Shown: positions 1 through 9,170, counted from the stretch's first letter. The stretch is 64,000 bases of DNA from Legionella drozanskii LLAP-1 (GCF_001467585.1 NZ_LNXY01000020.1:172520-236519), one strand, 5' to 3'. Notes: a model not told the origin generated them from the sequence alone. Program-made: numbers and translations.

Positions 1-321
1 CTTATATTCTTCAGGAAATAATACGAACCAGCCTAAGATAATGCTAAAAACTAAAACGAGCAGTAACGCAGGAAAGATGCGTTTAATTCGTTTTCCATAG
101 AACTCGATAAAACTGAAGTTTTCGCGCTCCAAACTCTCAAGCAAAATAGTTGAAATAAGAAAACCGGAAATGACAAAAAAGATATCAACACCAATAAACC
201 CACCCTTAAAGAGGTTAGGAAAGGCATGAAAGCCAACAACCGACAAAACAGCTATCGCACGTAGACCATCGATGTCTGACCGATATTTAGAGTGGACAAA
301 AGGGATTGAATGCTTTTTCAT
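1..321 (-). CDS. OafA/YrhL-type acyltransferase, N-terminal part (runs off the window)
   Basis: The reading frame opens at the ATG at 321-319 and stays open to base 1, giving the first 107 residues of a longer protein. It begins with a short basic stretch, then SDIDGLRAIAVLSVVGFHAF, GGFIGVDIFFVISGFLIS and a further hydrophobic helix. This is the classic opening of acyltransferase-3 (OafA/YrhL) membrane proteins, which O-acylate surface polysaccharides. The usual length is 350-650 residues, so most of the gene lies outside. Its ATG overlaps the stop of the upstream hydrolase gene in an ATGA arrangement (318-321), so the two are probably translationally coupled. Family is clear; the substrate is unknown. 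Confidence 0.85.
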   Translation of the reverse strand, partial: MKKHSIPFVHSKYRSDIDGLRAIAVLSVVGFHAFPNLFKGGFIGVDIFFVISGFLISTILLESLERENFSFIEFYGKRIKRIFPALLLVLVFSIILGWFVLFPEEYK

Positions 322-1034
322 AAGAAAATTTCATGTAAAAATAACTCGGTACTTTTCCAGGAACGATGGTCCGCTGTTTCATTGTAATGCAAGCCCATTT
401 CATCATCATTAGCCTGTGGATCAGTAAACGAGTGCTGTGTAAGTCCATACATATGAATTTGCCAATCGGCTTTTCGTTGAGTCATTTCATTTGCAAATTG
501 AGTGATTTCCTCGGGTAAAACCAGGGGATCATCATAACCATGGAGAATCAGGATTTTTGCGGAAATGGGCATTAAAACGTCTTGTTCAGGCGCAGATAGT
601 ACGCCATGAAAACTGATAACGCCTTTGATATCAATCCCGGTTCGGGCCAAATCTAAAACACATAAGCCGCCAAAGCAATAGCCCATGGCAGCAATTTTTG
701 TTGGATCAATTTGGGGTAATTGAGCAACTCTGTCATAGGCGGCAACGACGCGTGCGGCCAAGCGCTTTCTATTTTCTCTTAAAGGAGTCATTAAGGCCCT
801 TTTTTCCTTTTTATCTTTTCCAAGTGTCGCTTGTCCATACATATCAATAGCGAAGCCAACATAACCCATCGCAGCTAGTTGTGTTGCTTTCTGACAAACG
901 GATTCACCTCGTCCTCCCCAATCGGGAGCAACAAGAACACAGGGTTTGGGGTCAGGATTTGTATCATCATAGGCAAGAAAGCCGCGACAGACAGTTTGCT
1001 CATCCAGATACTCAATTTCTTCAGTCTGTATCAT
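318..1034 (-). CDS. Dienelactone hydrolase family protein
   Basis: 238-residue alpha/beta hydrolase. The nucleophile elbow is GYCFGG (Cys in place of Ser, typical of dienelactone hydrolases). The acid residue lies in HGYDDPLV and the catalytic histidine in QHSFTDP near the C-terminus, so the Cys-Asp-His triad is complete. No signal peptide is visible, so it is cytoplasmic. Family members hydrolyse dienelactones or other small esters; no aromatic degradation genes are nearby, so the real substrate is unclear. The stop codon overlaps the start of the acyltransferase gene by 4 bases. Confidence 0.85.
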   Translation of the reverse strand: MIQTEEIEYLDEQTVCRGFLAYDDTNPDPKPCVLVAPDWGGRGESVCQKATQLAAMGYVGFAIDMYGQATLGKDKKEKRALMTPLRENRKRLAARVVAAYDRVAQLPQIDPTKIAAMGYCFGGLCVLDLARTGIDIKGVISFHGVLSAPEQDVLMPISAKILILHGYDDPLVLPEEITQFANEMTQRKADWQIHMYGLTQHSFTDPQANDDEMGLHYNETADHRSWKSTELFLHEIFL

Positions 1035-1184
1035 GTCTTATTTACCTCTGGTTGAAATTAGGTTCCCACTTTATAGAAAAGTTAATTAACGAACAAGCAG
1101 CTAAGTCTCAACAATGCTAAGCTGTAAGAGGAATAACATTTTACCTGAATATTAATAAAAATATTAATAAAGAGGAGAAGTTCG

Positions 1185-2897
1185 ATGGATTATGAACGCC
1201 GCGTGGACGACCAAGGAAATCCTTATTTTTTAGTAAGAACTAGCGATTATAAACTTATTCTAAATCCCCTTCTTAATAAAGGGACTGGTTTTTCCAATGA
1301 AGAGCGAGAGGAATTTAGATTATTCGGTCTTTTACCGCCAGAAGTGAGCACCATTAAAGAACAACGCGAGCGCTCTTATAAGGCATTTCAGAGCAAAAAG
1401 ACTGATCTAGAAAAGTATATATATTTACGTGATCTGCAAGATTCAAATGAAACCCTTTACTACAATCTTCTCTGTGAACATATCACTGAGATGATGCCTA
1501 TTGTTTATACCCCGGTGGTAGGCGATGCTTGCCTCCATTTTAGCCACATTTATCGGCGACCTCGAGGAGTATTTATCTCCTATCCTAATCGTGATCGAAT
1601 TGATAAAATTTTAGCAAACCCCCATTTTGATCAGGTTAAGGCCATTGTCGTATCAGATGGAGAGCGGATTTTAGGTTTAGGTGATCAAGGGGCAGGGGGT
1701 ATGGGGATACCTATTGGAAAGCTTGCTTTGTATTGCGCCTGTTCAGGCATCCATCCTGCCGCTACCTTACCTATTTTATTAGACACGGGAACCAATAATT
1801 CTGAGCTGATTCGTGATCCGCTATACATAGGCTGGCGGCATGAACGTGTGCGTGGTAAAGACTATGATGATTTTGTTGATGCGTTTGTTTCTGCAATTAA
1901 AAAACGGTTTCCCCATATTCTTTTACAATGGGAAGATTTTGCATTACAGAATGCAACACGTTTGTTAGATAATTATCGAAATCAACTCTGTACTTTTAAT
2001 GATGATGTTCAAGGTACAGCAGCAATTGCGACAGGTACTCTTTTTGCGGCTGTACAAGTCACCGGTATACGTTTGGCAGATCAGCGGATCGTGATTTTGG
2101 GGGCTGGTACAGCAGGTTGTGGTATTGCCGAATTGATTGTGCAAGCCATGATGGAGGATGGTCTTTCAGAGCAGGAGGCCAGGGATCATATTTTTATGGT
2201 CGATCGGGATGGACTCTTGGTCGAAGGAATGAAGAATTTATTACCGTTTCAACAAAAGTTATTAAAATCAAAAAACCTGGTTGCAAATTGGCAACTGGAA
2301 AATGGTAACACCCTTAGTTTAAAAGATGTCATCAATAATTTGCACCCGAATGCCTTACTCGGTGTGTCTGGTCAGCCTGGATTGTTCACGGAAGATTTAA
2401 TTCGTGAAATGGCCGCTCATGTGAAACAACCGATTATTATGCCCTTGTCTAATCCAATTACGCATAGTGAAGCGAAGCCAAGTGATTTAATGGTTTGGAC
2501 AGATAATCGTGCAGTTATTGGTACTGGCAGTCCTTTTGGTAATATTGTAAAAAATGGCAATTTATTTCGAGTTGACCAGACTAATAATGTGTATATTTTC
2601 CCGGGTATGGGCTTGGGGCTCATAGCGGGCCAAGTCAAAAATGTGACTGATAAAATGTTTATGGCGGCCGCTAAGGCCTTAGCTGAATGTTCACCGGCTA
2701 AGCAAGATCCTGAGGCAAATCTCTTACCCCCACTCACACAAGTCCGAGATGTTTCGTACAAAGTAGCGACTGCAGTTTTAAAAGAAGCGGTTAAATCAAA
2801 CTTAACTGATTCGTTAACTGATCAGGAAATCGAAGATCGTATTCGCAGTCATATATGGAAGCCGGAGTACCTGCCTTATAAACCGAAGCTGAAATAG
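1185..2897 (+). CDS. maeA: NAD-dependent malic enzyme (malate dehydrogenase, oxaloacetate-decarboxylating)
   Basis: 570 residues, the usual size for the SfcA/MaeA class. It oxidatively decarboxylates malate to pyruvate and CO2. Visible signatures are IVYTPVVGDA near the N-terminus, GLGDQGAGGMGIPIGK, FNDDVQGTAA for metal and substrate binding, the Rossmann motif GAGTAGCGIAE and PLSNPTTHSEA-like PLSNPITHSEAKPSD. The ATG at 1185 follows a strong Shine-Dalgarno AGAGGAG (1171-1177). For an amino-acid-consuming Legionella this enzyme feeds pyruvate and reducing power. It stands alone, divergent from the hydrolase gene and convergent with icmX. Confidence 0.93.
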   Translation: MDYERRVDDQGNPYFLVRTSDYKLILNPLLNKGTGFSNEEREEFRLFGLLPPEVSTIKEQRERSYKAFQSKKTDLEKYIYLRDLQDSNETLYYNLLCEHITEMMPIVYTPVVGDACLHFSHIYRRPRGVFISYPNRDRIDKILANPHFDQVKAIVVSDGERILGLGDQGAGGMGIPIGKLALYCACSGIHPAATLPILLDTGTNNSELIRDPLYIGWRHERVRGKDYDDFVDAFVSAIKKRFPHILLQWEDFALQNATRLLDNYRNQLCTFNDDVQGTAAIATGTLFAAVQVTGIRLADQRIVILGAGTAGCGIAELIVQAMMEDGLSEQEARDHIFMVDRDGLLVEGMKNLLPFQQKLLKSKNLVANWQLENGNTLSLKDVINNLHPNALLGVSGQPGLFTEDLIREMAAHVKQPIIMPLSNPITHSEAKPSDLMVWTDNRAVIGTGSPFGNIVKNGNLFRVDQTNNVYIFPGMGLGLIAGQVKNVTDKMFMAAAKALAECSPAKQDPEANLLPPLTQVRDVSYKVATAVLKEAVKSNLTDSLTDQEIEDRIRSHIWKPEYLPYKPKLK

Positions 2898-2913
2898 GCC
2901 AACGCTTGATCTG

Positions 2914-2946
2914 GCGAATCTCCGTGACTTGACCGCGGGGATTCGC
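2914..2946. repeat. Intergenic palindrome after maeA
   Basis: GCGAATC (2914-2920) pairs with GATTCGC (2940-2946) around a loop containing CTTGACCGCGGGG. The same core, CTTGACCGCG(T/G)GGATT, recurs in a second hairpin at 25542-25568. It may act as a weak terminator, but there is no T-run. It fits a small dispersed palindromic repeat family. Confidence 0.5.
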
Positions 2947-2981
2947 ATTGATAGATAGACGATATCCTCAAGACAGCGCTA

Positions 2982-3006
2982 CGTGGTTTTCTCGAATTTA
3001 ACCACG
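2982..3006 (-). terminator. Stem-loop downstream of icmX
   Basis: CGTGGTT (2982-2988) and AACCACG (3000-3006) form a 7-bp stem just past the icmX stop. No clear U-tract follows, so terminator function is only possible. Confidence 0.35.
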
Positions 3007-3021
3007 CAGCAACGCCAAGTT

Positions 3022-4407
3022 TTATTGTCCTGATGTTCCCATTGCACCTGGGCTGGACGCTGGAGGAGTAAAGGTAGGACTAGGTTGAGATGCACGAGCA
3101 TTCTGGATCAATAACATGGTATTGGTCAGTAACATACGCTCTTGCTGTTGGCGACTTAAATATAATTGATAATTGATCTCGGCCAGTAGGACCGCCATTT
3201 CCTTTTGCACCGTTGCTGCGGAAGCGTTATTAATTTGCGTAACCCATTGAGTGTTTGAAGTTAAATCAGGATTATAAAGACGCCAAGTAGCCATAGCAAA
3301 CTCACTCAAGGCCTGACTGGTCTGCTGGCCAGAGTTATTAGTACTTTGGCTTTGAGGTAATCTCTTTGACAACATGTAATAAAGGTTAGCAATACCAACC
3401 GAACTTTGTGCAGCAAAAATTCGGACACTGTTTAAATAAGAAGTTAGCGTCGCTTGAGCAATGGCTTGTTCTGTAGCAGAATAGGTTTTACTTGTGTTTT
3501 GCGCCTTCAAAAGTAGGTTATCGTAATCATTGCGATTAGGTAAGGGCAGTGGTGTAACGGCTCCTGTGGCAAAACGAATAAAATTTGCTGCCTGCTGCTC
3601 TTGACTCGTAGCGATTAATCCTTGTTGATTATTTCCACCGGAAACAGTCGGTGATGCACCTGCGGAAGAGGGTGATCCGGTGCCAGTGTTAGATTGTTGG
3701 GAATAGATTAAAGGACTTATCAAACTATTGACGTTAAGCTCTGCCAAAAGAGGTTGTGTTTGGGCAAAGGTAAAGTAGTTTTGAGTAGTAGGTAAAGTAC
3801 CAATCGAATTGGACTGGACTTGATAAGCATTTAGGGTACCTGAAGGATAGGTACAAGAAACAACGGCCGTTGCATCATTATTTAAACAGTAACTAAAGTC
3901 CGGTGTTCCTAAAATATTTAAAATTGCTTGGCTGACTGGATCAGTTTGGTAAGGAGGCTGATCAATCAAGGGAGAAACTGAAACCGTATCTTGAGCTGGC
4001 GATGAATAAGGCGGAGTAGTGAAAGTATAATTAGCAAAGGCATTTATCGGTGTATAAGGATTTGTTGTAGAGCCTGAGGTGGCAACAAACGAAGTTGCAT
4101 TGGGCACTGCGGTGTTAACTAATAGTGCACCTAAGTAACTGTTAAAAACATAATTTTCATTGAGCTGCGCTGTAGCGCCATTGTTAAAAAGTAAATTTTG
4201 ACTAATTGTGATAGGTTGTTGGTTTCCATTTGCATCAGTAGCGGTAGGACTGTTTTGTAAGCTATAACCGAAGTATGCGCCTAAATTAAGTAAGTAAGTT
4301 GTTAGCTCATTCATGCTATCGTTGGTCGTACCCTCAGCAGAAGCAAAAGAAGACGATGCCGCAAAAAATAAAACGCTAGGTAAAGCATATCGACTCAATA
4401 ATTTCAT
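3022..4407 (-). CDS. icmX: Dot/Icm type IVB secretion system protein IcmX
   Basis: 461 residues with a cleavable signal peptide ending near SSSFASAEG, so it is exported to the periplasm. The body is rich in Ser, Thr, Asn and Gln with Pro-rich stretches (for example SQSNTGTGSPSSAG), as in Legionella IcmX, which is about this length. IcmX is needed for formation of the replicative vacuole and is a periplasmic accessory of the Dot/Icm apparatus. The ATG directly follows the icmW stop codon with no spacer, so the two are one transcription unit. Assignment rests on size, signal peptide and the diagnostic icmX-icmW / icmV-dotA order; no catalytic motif exists to check. Confidence 0.93.
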   Translation of the reverse strand: MKLLSRYALPSVLFFAASSSFASAEGTTNDSMNELTTYLLNLGAYFGYSLQNSPTATDANGNQQPITISQNLLFNNGATAQLNENYVFNSYLGALLVNTAVPNATSFVATSGSTTNPYTPINAFANYTFTTPPYSSPAQDTVSVSPLIDQPPYQTDPVSQAILNILGTPDFSYCLNNDATAVVSCTYPSGTLNAYQVQSNSIGTLPTTQNYFTFAQTQPLLAELNVNSLISPLIYSQQSNTGTGSPSSAGASPTVSGGNNQQGLIATSQEQQAANFIRFATGAVTPLPLPNRNDYDNLLLKAQNTSKTYSATEQAIAQATLTSYLNSVRIFAAQSSVGIANLYYMLSKRLPQSQSTNNSGQQTSQALSEFAMATWRLYNPDLTSNTQWVTQINNASAATVQKEMAVLLAEINYQLYLSRQQQERMLLTNTMLLIQNARASQPSPTFTPPASSPGAMGTSGQ

Positions 4408-4863
4408 TTATTCTTCCCCCTCAAGAGCGCGAGCTATAAGTTTTAAGCGATACTCAGAAAAAACACGAGCTAACAAGCGTAAACGTTCGAAAACGATGTT
4501 TCGTTTGAGGAAAAAGCCGGCGGGATCATGGCTGCCTGTGCTTGTTTCTTCAGCGTGGATTAAGATTCTGGAGGCGCTGCCTGGATGAACTGTATCAATG
4601 GCTTGAAGCAGACGTAGGCCTCTACCTGATTTGATGTTACCGACTAAGCGAATAAAAATATCTTCCTGAGAAAGCATGCCCATATCTATTTTTTCAATAT
4701 CTTCTAATTCTCTACCTAGTTGATTGATCGCTGCTTCTAACTCAGGGTTACCATCGAGAGTCCAATCCTCGACACTTTCCATAAACGTAATAACTCGATA
4801 AATCATGGGGTCGACGTATTCGTACCAATATTGTGATGATGCTTCATGACTCAGATCAGGCAT
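4408..4863 (-). CDS. icmW: Dot/Icm chaperone IcmW
   Basis: 151 residues, exactly the Legionella IcmW length, acidic and without signal peptide or membrane segment. IcmW pairs with IcmS in the cytoplasm. The IcmSW complex docks on the DotL coupling complex and delivers a subset of effectors. Visible sequence such as YWYEYVDPMIYRVITFMESV and GSHDPAGFFLKRN fits the family. It is first in a two-gene operon with icmX, and divergent from icmV over a 104-base gap. A GTAAA-N6-GTAAA box lies at 4866-4881, only 3 bases from the start codon. Confidence 0.96.
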   Translation of the reverse strand: MPDLSHEASSQYWYEYVDPMIYRVITFMESVEDWTLDGNPELEAAINQLGRELEDIEKIDMGMLSQEDIFIRLVGNIKSGRGLRLLQAIDTVHPGSASRILIHAEETSTGSHDPAGFFLKRNIVFERLRLLARVFSEYRLKLIARALEGEE

Positions 4864-4865
4864 TT

Positions 4866-4881
4866 TTTACTCTTTTTTTAC
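4866..4881 (-). promoter_or_regulatory. CpxR-like box GTAAA-N6-GTAAA upstream of icmW
   Basis: Read on the minus strand, GTAAA occurs twice with exactly six bases between (one helical turn). On the plus strand this is TTTAC at 4866-4870 and 4877-4881. It matches the CpxR consensus, and CpxR is known to control icmV and icmW in L. pneumophila. Its position right against the icmW start would suit repression or a leader role better than activation, so function is uncertain. Confidence 0.45.
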
Positions 4882-4937
4882 TGTATTCTTCAATGGTGGA
4901 CGATCAATATTCTAACTACTATAGTATATTAAGAAGA

Positions 4938-4963
4938 GTAAAAGTCTATTTATAAAAAGTAAA
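4938..4963 (+). promoter_or_regulatory. Paired GTAAA motifs upstream of icmV
   Basis: GTAAA at 4938-4942 and 4959-4963 lie 21 bases apart, two helical turns, ahead of the icmV ATG at 4968. The half-sites match a CpxR half-site, but the spacing is not the standard N6. An AT-rich stretch TATAGTATATT (4920-4930) could supply a -10. Tentative. Confidence 0.25.
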
Positions 4964-4967
4964 ATTT

Positions 4968-5423
4968 ATGAAAAAGCAACAAGGTTCCAGGATTGTTAAT
5001 GTTTTTGCGCGTATATTTAATGTACGATCATGGATCGATTTCGATCGTACAAAATCATTTACACTTTATCTAGTAAATGGTTTTAAAAAAATGTTTGTAC
5101 CGCAGAAAAATGATAGCGGAGAAACATTTGAGGAAGCTGTATCAAGATTAAATCTAAGCGAGACGGAGCTTCAGGACAGAAAATCAGCCTTGTATCGTTT
5201 AAGCCTACTTATGTCTGCTGCGGCGATATTGATTTTTGGTTATGCGATTTACCATGTATTCTATGGTAGTTACAGGGCAGTGATAATTAGTCTAGTAGTG
5301 ATGCTAATTGCTTTAGCGTTAGCCTTCCGTTACCACTTTTGGTACTTCCAAATCAAGGAACGAAAATTAGGTTGCACGATGCTAGAGTGGTACAGGAAAG
5401 GCCTCTTGGGTGATAAAAGATGA
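4968..5423 (+). CDS. icmV: Dot/Icm inner-membrane protein IcmV
   Basis: 151 residues, the family length. A basic cytoplasmic N-terminus (MKKQQGSRIVNVFARIFNVR) precedes two adjacent transmembrane helices at roughly residues 84-125 (LLMSAAAILIFGYAIYHVF and AVIISLVVMLIALALAF). IcmV is an inner-membrane accessory of the Dot/Icm system, encoded with DotA in Legionella. The stop codon overlaps the dotA start as ATGA, so the two are translationally coupled. Confidence 0.95.
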   Translation: MKKQQGSRIVNVFARIFNVRSWIDFDRTKSFTLYLVNGFKKMFVPQKNDSGETFEEAVSRLNLSETELQDRKSALYRLSLLMSAAAILIFGYAIYHVFYGSYRAVIISLVVMLIALALAFRYHFWYFQIKERKLGCTMLEWYRKGLLGDKR

Positions 5424-8400
5424 AAAAAATAGTATTAAGTATCCTGTCCTTGCTTTTTCCTGCACTGACTTATGCCTCTTCTGGAGGTTCTTCTTTAAGT
5501 TTTGCTCCTCCCCCTAGTGATCTGTCGGTTGTTTTTTTAGGAAATATATTTGGTATGGTTGACGGTGTTTTACACGGTACAGGCAGCCAAATTATGGGGA
5601 ATATGTTTGGTGTATTCAACTCGGCGGTATTAGCACTGGGTGGAATCATCATTATGTACACCTTGCTAGTATCCACAATGAATACAGCACAAGAAGGACA
5701 GATGCTCGGCCAGAAGTGGTCGTCGATTTGGGTGCCGATGCGTTCTACTCTAGGTCTCGCGCTATTAATTCCTAAAGCCTCAGGCTACTGTTTAATGCAG
5801 ATTTTTGTGATGTGGATTGTCGTACAAGGGGTCGGAGCGGCCGATAAAGTATGGGGAGCAGCGCTAAGCTATTTAAACCGCGGGGGTGTTATTGTTCAAA
5901 CCAATATGACTCCAGCGACTTCTTTTACCAGTGGTGCTAATACGGTTGCTCAAGGGGCCTCAACTATTCTTGCTGGACAAGTTTGTATGGCAGGATTACA
6001 AAACCTATTGGAGTCTCAACGACAAAGCTATATTGATGCAAAACAAAACGATTCAGGCCCTTGTTCTGGATCCCCATCTCAGAAAATGCAAGATTTTTGC
6101 AATTCCCAAGTGCCCGATTTTATAAGTACCGTAAATATAGTATCAGCCCAACAAAAAGCAGATCAGGCTACTATTAAGCCACTAAATTATTCAGTACAAA
6201 TGCCTAATTTTCCCACGGGTTCGGCTTTTGCATCCATCAATGGTGTCTGTGGTCTGATCACTTGGAATCCGTTTTCTTCCCTAGCCTCTGTGAAACAAAA
6301 TATTCCTACGGTTTCTTCCAATGAAATTCAAACTGCACAGATGTCTAGAGCGATTGCTATTCAGCAAATGTATCTTGATTTATCAACGGTTGCGCAAGTA
6401 ATAGTCAATAATGATCCACAATTGAATCCCCAACAGACTAATAGCAACACGAATAATGGAGCGGGAACGCAAACTAATTTCTCAGCAGTGGCTACCCAGC
6501 AATTTGGAGTTCCCTTTTTAAATTCGGGTTCTCCTTGTACTGGACCTAGTTCTAGTTGTGTCTCATGGGGCCAAGATCCATCCGGTAGTTCTGCACCACT
6601 GTTTAGTGGAACTGAGTTTCAGGGTGCGATTGCTGATTACAATGGGATTATGCTACCAACGCTAAATTTGGTACAACAAGCGGCTAATAATCAGAATGCA
6701 AATAATCAGCGCGCTTTTATCCAGCAAGCGAATACACAAGGCTGGATAATGGCTGGTAGTTATTTCTTTAATCTAGCTTGGTTAAATTCAGCAGCAATTA
6801 ATAACGCAAATCTCACGGACTCTGATACGGGATTAGCTAATCCCGGTAGTGGTTTTGACGCAAGTAAAGCCCCAGGCGCATTCAACAATGGTCAGTGTGT
6901 GGGGCAGTTTGCTGATTTATGTACTTGGCTAGGTAAAAATCCTGCGCCTGTGAACCAACTCATTAGTCTAATTAACGGGTCAGGTATTTTAACTTCTCCT
7001 CTCCCACAGCCTAGTTTTAGTGCCACCGGTACTAAAGCAGAATCAGGGATAGCCTCTTCAACGGCTTATGGTTTCATCACCAACTCTAGTCTAGTGAGCT
7101 TACCAGGTCAGCCAGGTTTAACGCCTCCGGCCTTTGCGATGAAATTTAATATCGATATTAATCTCGGCCAGTTCCAATTGCAGTCTCAAAATTTCCCCTG
7201 TGGATCTGTGAAGATTATGTTCTTTTCTTTCTGCTTAGGTTCATTGCTGGGTAATATCTTCTATAACATCATTATTAAGAATCTTTTCAATTTCTTTCTA
7301 AGTATGGTTGCTCCAATTATTAATGCGGTGGTCATGAGTTTCCTTGCAGCTCCTTTGATAGGCATCGGTCAAATTTTCCAACAAGGGGTGGCGATCATAC
7401 AACAACCCACGGTTAATCCGGTCATTGCCCTTGCTAACATGGGTGTAAATTATATCAATTTCGCTAATGATCTCTGGGTACTCTTGATTGGCTTGTCAGT
7501 CACTGTAGTTATGATTCCGGTCTTTGGGTTATTCATTCTCCCGCTAATTGCTTTAGCAATGCCACTGTTGCTTTCTTGGCTAGGGGTTATGGTGGGCATA
7601 GGATTCTTAACGGCATACTATATTCCATTTTTGCCATACATGATTTTTACTTTTGGTTCGATAGCTTGGCTCACGGCGGTGATTGAGGCTATGGTGGCAG
7701 CGCCCATTGTGGCTCTGGGTGTTACGCACCCGGAAGGTCATGATGCCTTTGGTAAGGGCGAACAAGCAATCATGATTTTGTTGAATGTCTTTTTAAGGCC
7801 TGCAATGATGATCATTGGTTATATCGCAGCAATTGCTTTATCTTATGTTTCGGTATGGATTATTAACGCAGGTTTTTCCAACGCTGCTGCCTTTATTCAG
7901 GGAACAGCAACTGGCTTGCAGTGGAATTATAGTGCTCAAAATAACATGCAATCACCTTCTTCCTGGGCCAATGATATAAAATCAGCTGGACAAGCTGCAG
8001 GCCAGTCTTTCACTGGAGGTACCGCTTCCACAGGGGGAGATGCTGGTCAGGCTGCTGCTAATGCGGCTGCAGCTGCTCAGGCAAATAACTTTAGTTCAAT
8101 GAGAACTGGTTATAGTGGATGGGCAGGAATTTATGGTTTCTTCTTTTCCGTGCTTATCTATACCACAATGTACCTTATTGTTGTACAAAAAGCGTTTACA
8201 TTAATCACTTACTTGCCCGATAAAGTACTGCGTTGGATTGGTGGTCAGCCTGAAGGTTTTGGTGAGCAGATAAGCCAATGGGGTGAAGAAGCGAAAGGTA
8301 AGGTTGAAGGTGGCGGTAAGGAAACAACCAAGGCAATGGCGACTAGGGATTCGCAATTGCAAGGTTACGCCGAAAAAGGAGTTGCAAAACTCAAAGGCGC

Positions 8401-8458
8401 TTCAGACAAAGGTAAACCTAGTGTCAGTGGTTTCGGTTCAGAATCGACTCCAAGTTAG
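5420..8458 (+). CDS. dotA: Dot/Icm polytopic inner-membrane protein DotA
   Basis: 1012 residues, close to the roughly 1050 of L. pneumophila DotA. A signal peptide ends near ALTYASSGGSS. A first membrane region follows (about residues 60-145). Then comes a long Ser/Asn/Gln-rich periplasmic domain with many Cys (about 150-600), and after it a cluster of hydrophobic helices (about 605-840). A final helix (about 900-930) is followed by a charged Gly/Lys-rich tail. DotA is essential for effector export and is itself released as ring-shaped oligomers. The gene is coupled to icmV and ends at a strong bidirectional terminator. Confidence 0.96.
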   Translation: MKKIVLSILSLLFPALTYASSGGSSLSFAPPPSDLSVVFLGNIFGMVDGVLHGTGSQIMGNMFGVFNSAVLALGGIIIMYTLLVSTMNTAQEGQMLGQKWSSIWVPMRSTLGLALLIPKASGYCLMQIFVMWIVVQGVGAADKVWGAALSYLNRGGVIVQTNMTPATSFTSGANTVAQGASTILAGQVCMAGLQNLLESQRQSYIDAKQNDSGPCSGSPSQKMQDFCNSQVPDFISTVNIVSAQQKADQATIKPLNYSVQMPNFPTGSAFASINGVCGLITWNPFSSLASVKQNIPTVSSNEIQTAQMSRAIAIQQMYLDLSTVAQVIVNNDPQLNPQQTNSNTNNGAGTQTNFSAVATQQFGVPFLNSGSPCTGPSSSCVSWGQDPSGSSAPLFSGTEFQGAIADYNGIMLPTLNLVQQAANNQNANNQRAFIQQANTQGWIMAGSYFFNLAWLNSAAINNANLTDSDTGLANPGSGFDASKAPGAFNNGQCVGQFADLCTWLGKNPAPVNQLISLINGSGILTSPLPQPSFSATGTKAESGIASSTAYGFITNSSLVSLPGQPGLTPPAFAMKFNIDINLGQFQLQSQNFPCGSVKIMFFSFCLGSLLGNIFYNIIIKNLFNFFLSMVAPIINAVVMSFLAAPLIGIGQIFQQGVAIIQQPTVNPVIALANMGVNYINFANDLWVLLIGLSVTVVMIPVFGLFILPLIALAMPLLLSWLGVMVGIGFLTAYYIPFLPYMIFTFGSIAWLTAVIEAMVAAPIVALGVTHPEGHDAFGKGEQAIMILLNVFLRPAMMIIGYIAAIALSYVSVWIINAGFSNAAAFIQGTATGLQWNYSAQNNMQSPSSWANDIKSAGQAAGQSFTGGTASTGGDAGQAAANAAAAAQANNFSSMRTGYSGWAGIYGFFFSVLIYTTMYLIVVQKAFTLITYLPDKVLRWIGGQPEGFGEQISQWGEEAKGKVEGGGKETTKAMATRDSQLQGYAEKGVAKLKGASDKGKPSVSGFGSESTPS

Positions 8459-8472
8459 GGTTAAAAAAATAG

Positions 8473-8498
8473 AAAATAGGCCTGCTCAGGCCTATTTT
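8473..8498. terminator. Bidirectional terminator between dotA and glutathione peroxidase gene
   Basis: A perfect 12-bp stem, AAAATAGGCCTG (8473-8484) and CAGGCCTATTTT (8487-8498), with a 2-base loop. It has A-runs on one side and T-runs on the other, so it works as an intrinsic terminator in both directions for two convergent genes. Confidence 0.85.
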
Positions 8499-8500
8499 TG

Positions 8501-9004
8501 CTAATTGTTAACGGGGAGTAAGGGCTCTATTTCTTTACGGATTTTTTTTAACGAAGTGGTTGGTAGATAGCGTTTTAAAACGCGTCCCTGAGTATCAACG
8601 AGGATTTTAGTAAAATTCCAAGGAATAAACTTCCAAGGTCTTTTTTTGATGTGTTTAGCAAGATAGGTAAATAAAGGCGCTTGTTCTTTTCCTTTGACAT
8701 CAATTTTGGCAAATAAAGGAAAGCTGATGTTAAAGCAGCTTTCTGCAAAAGTTTGAATTTCTTGGTTGCTGCCTGGCTCTTGGTGTAAGAATTGATCGCA
8801 GGGAAAAGCAAGTATGCTAAAGCCGCGCGTTTTAAATTCACGATAAAGTGTTTCAAGTTCTGCATATTGAGGCGTAAAGCCGCAACGACTTGCTACATTA
8901 ACGATCAGTAACACCTGTCCTTGATAAGGCTCCAAAGTCATTCTTTGTCCAGCTATGGTAGTGACTTCAGTAGTGTATAGATTAGTGGGGGAGTTTGTAC
9001 TCAT
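8501..9004 (-). CDS. Glutathione peroxidase (Cys type)
   Basis: 167 residues, typical for the bacterial BtuE-like family. The peroxidatic cysteine is Cys41 in NVASRCGFTPQYAELE, where vertebrate enzymes carry selenocysteine. The second family motif is LAFPCDQFLHQEPGSN, and WNFTKILVD carries the conserved Trp-Asn pair. It reduces peroxides, probably with thioredoxin or glutathione, in the cytoplasm. It is convergent with dotA and separated from it by a shared terminator. A single-gene unit is likely, because 166 bases separate it from the next upstream gene. Confidence 0.93.
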   Translation of the reverse strand: MSTNSPTNLYTTEVTTIAGQRMTLEPYQGQVLLIVNVASRCGFTPQYAELETLYREFKTRGFSILAFPCDQFLHQEPGSNQEIQTFAESCFNISFPLFAKIDVKGKEQAPLFTYLAKHIKKRPWKFIPWNFTKILVDTQGRVLKRYLPTTSLKKIRKEIEPLLPVNN

Positions 9005-9170
9005 ATTTTTCCTGAATGGCTTAGGTGATTATAGATAGTTTAGTAAATTCATAGCCCTTATTTCAACGACTAATGATTTAATATATTTCTTGGATAAACA
9101 GGTAAGTTCAAATTTAGGTATTATTTCAATATAAGAAATGAAATGTTAATAAAATGCCGTAATCTCTTGA

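Noticed and set aside
1148-1168. Repeated AATATTAAT upstream of maeA, whose complement resembles two PmrA half-sites (TTAATATT).
   Set aside because: The period is 12, not 11 bases, and the site abuts the maeA ribosome site in an AT-rich leader. It is better explained by chance.
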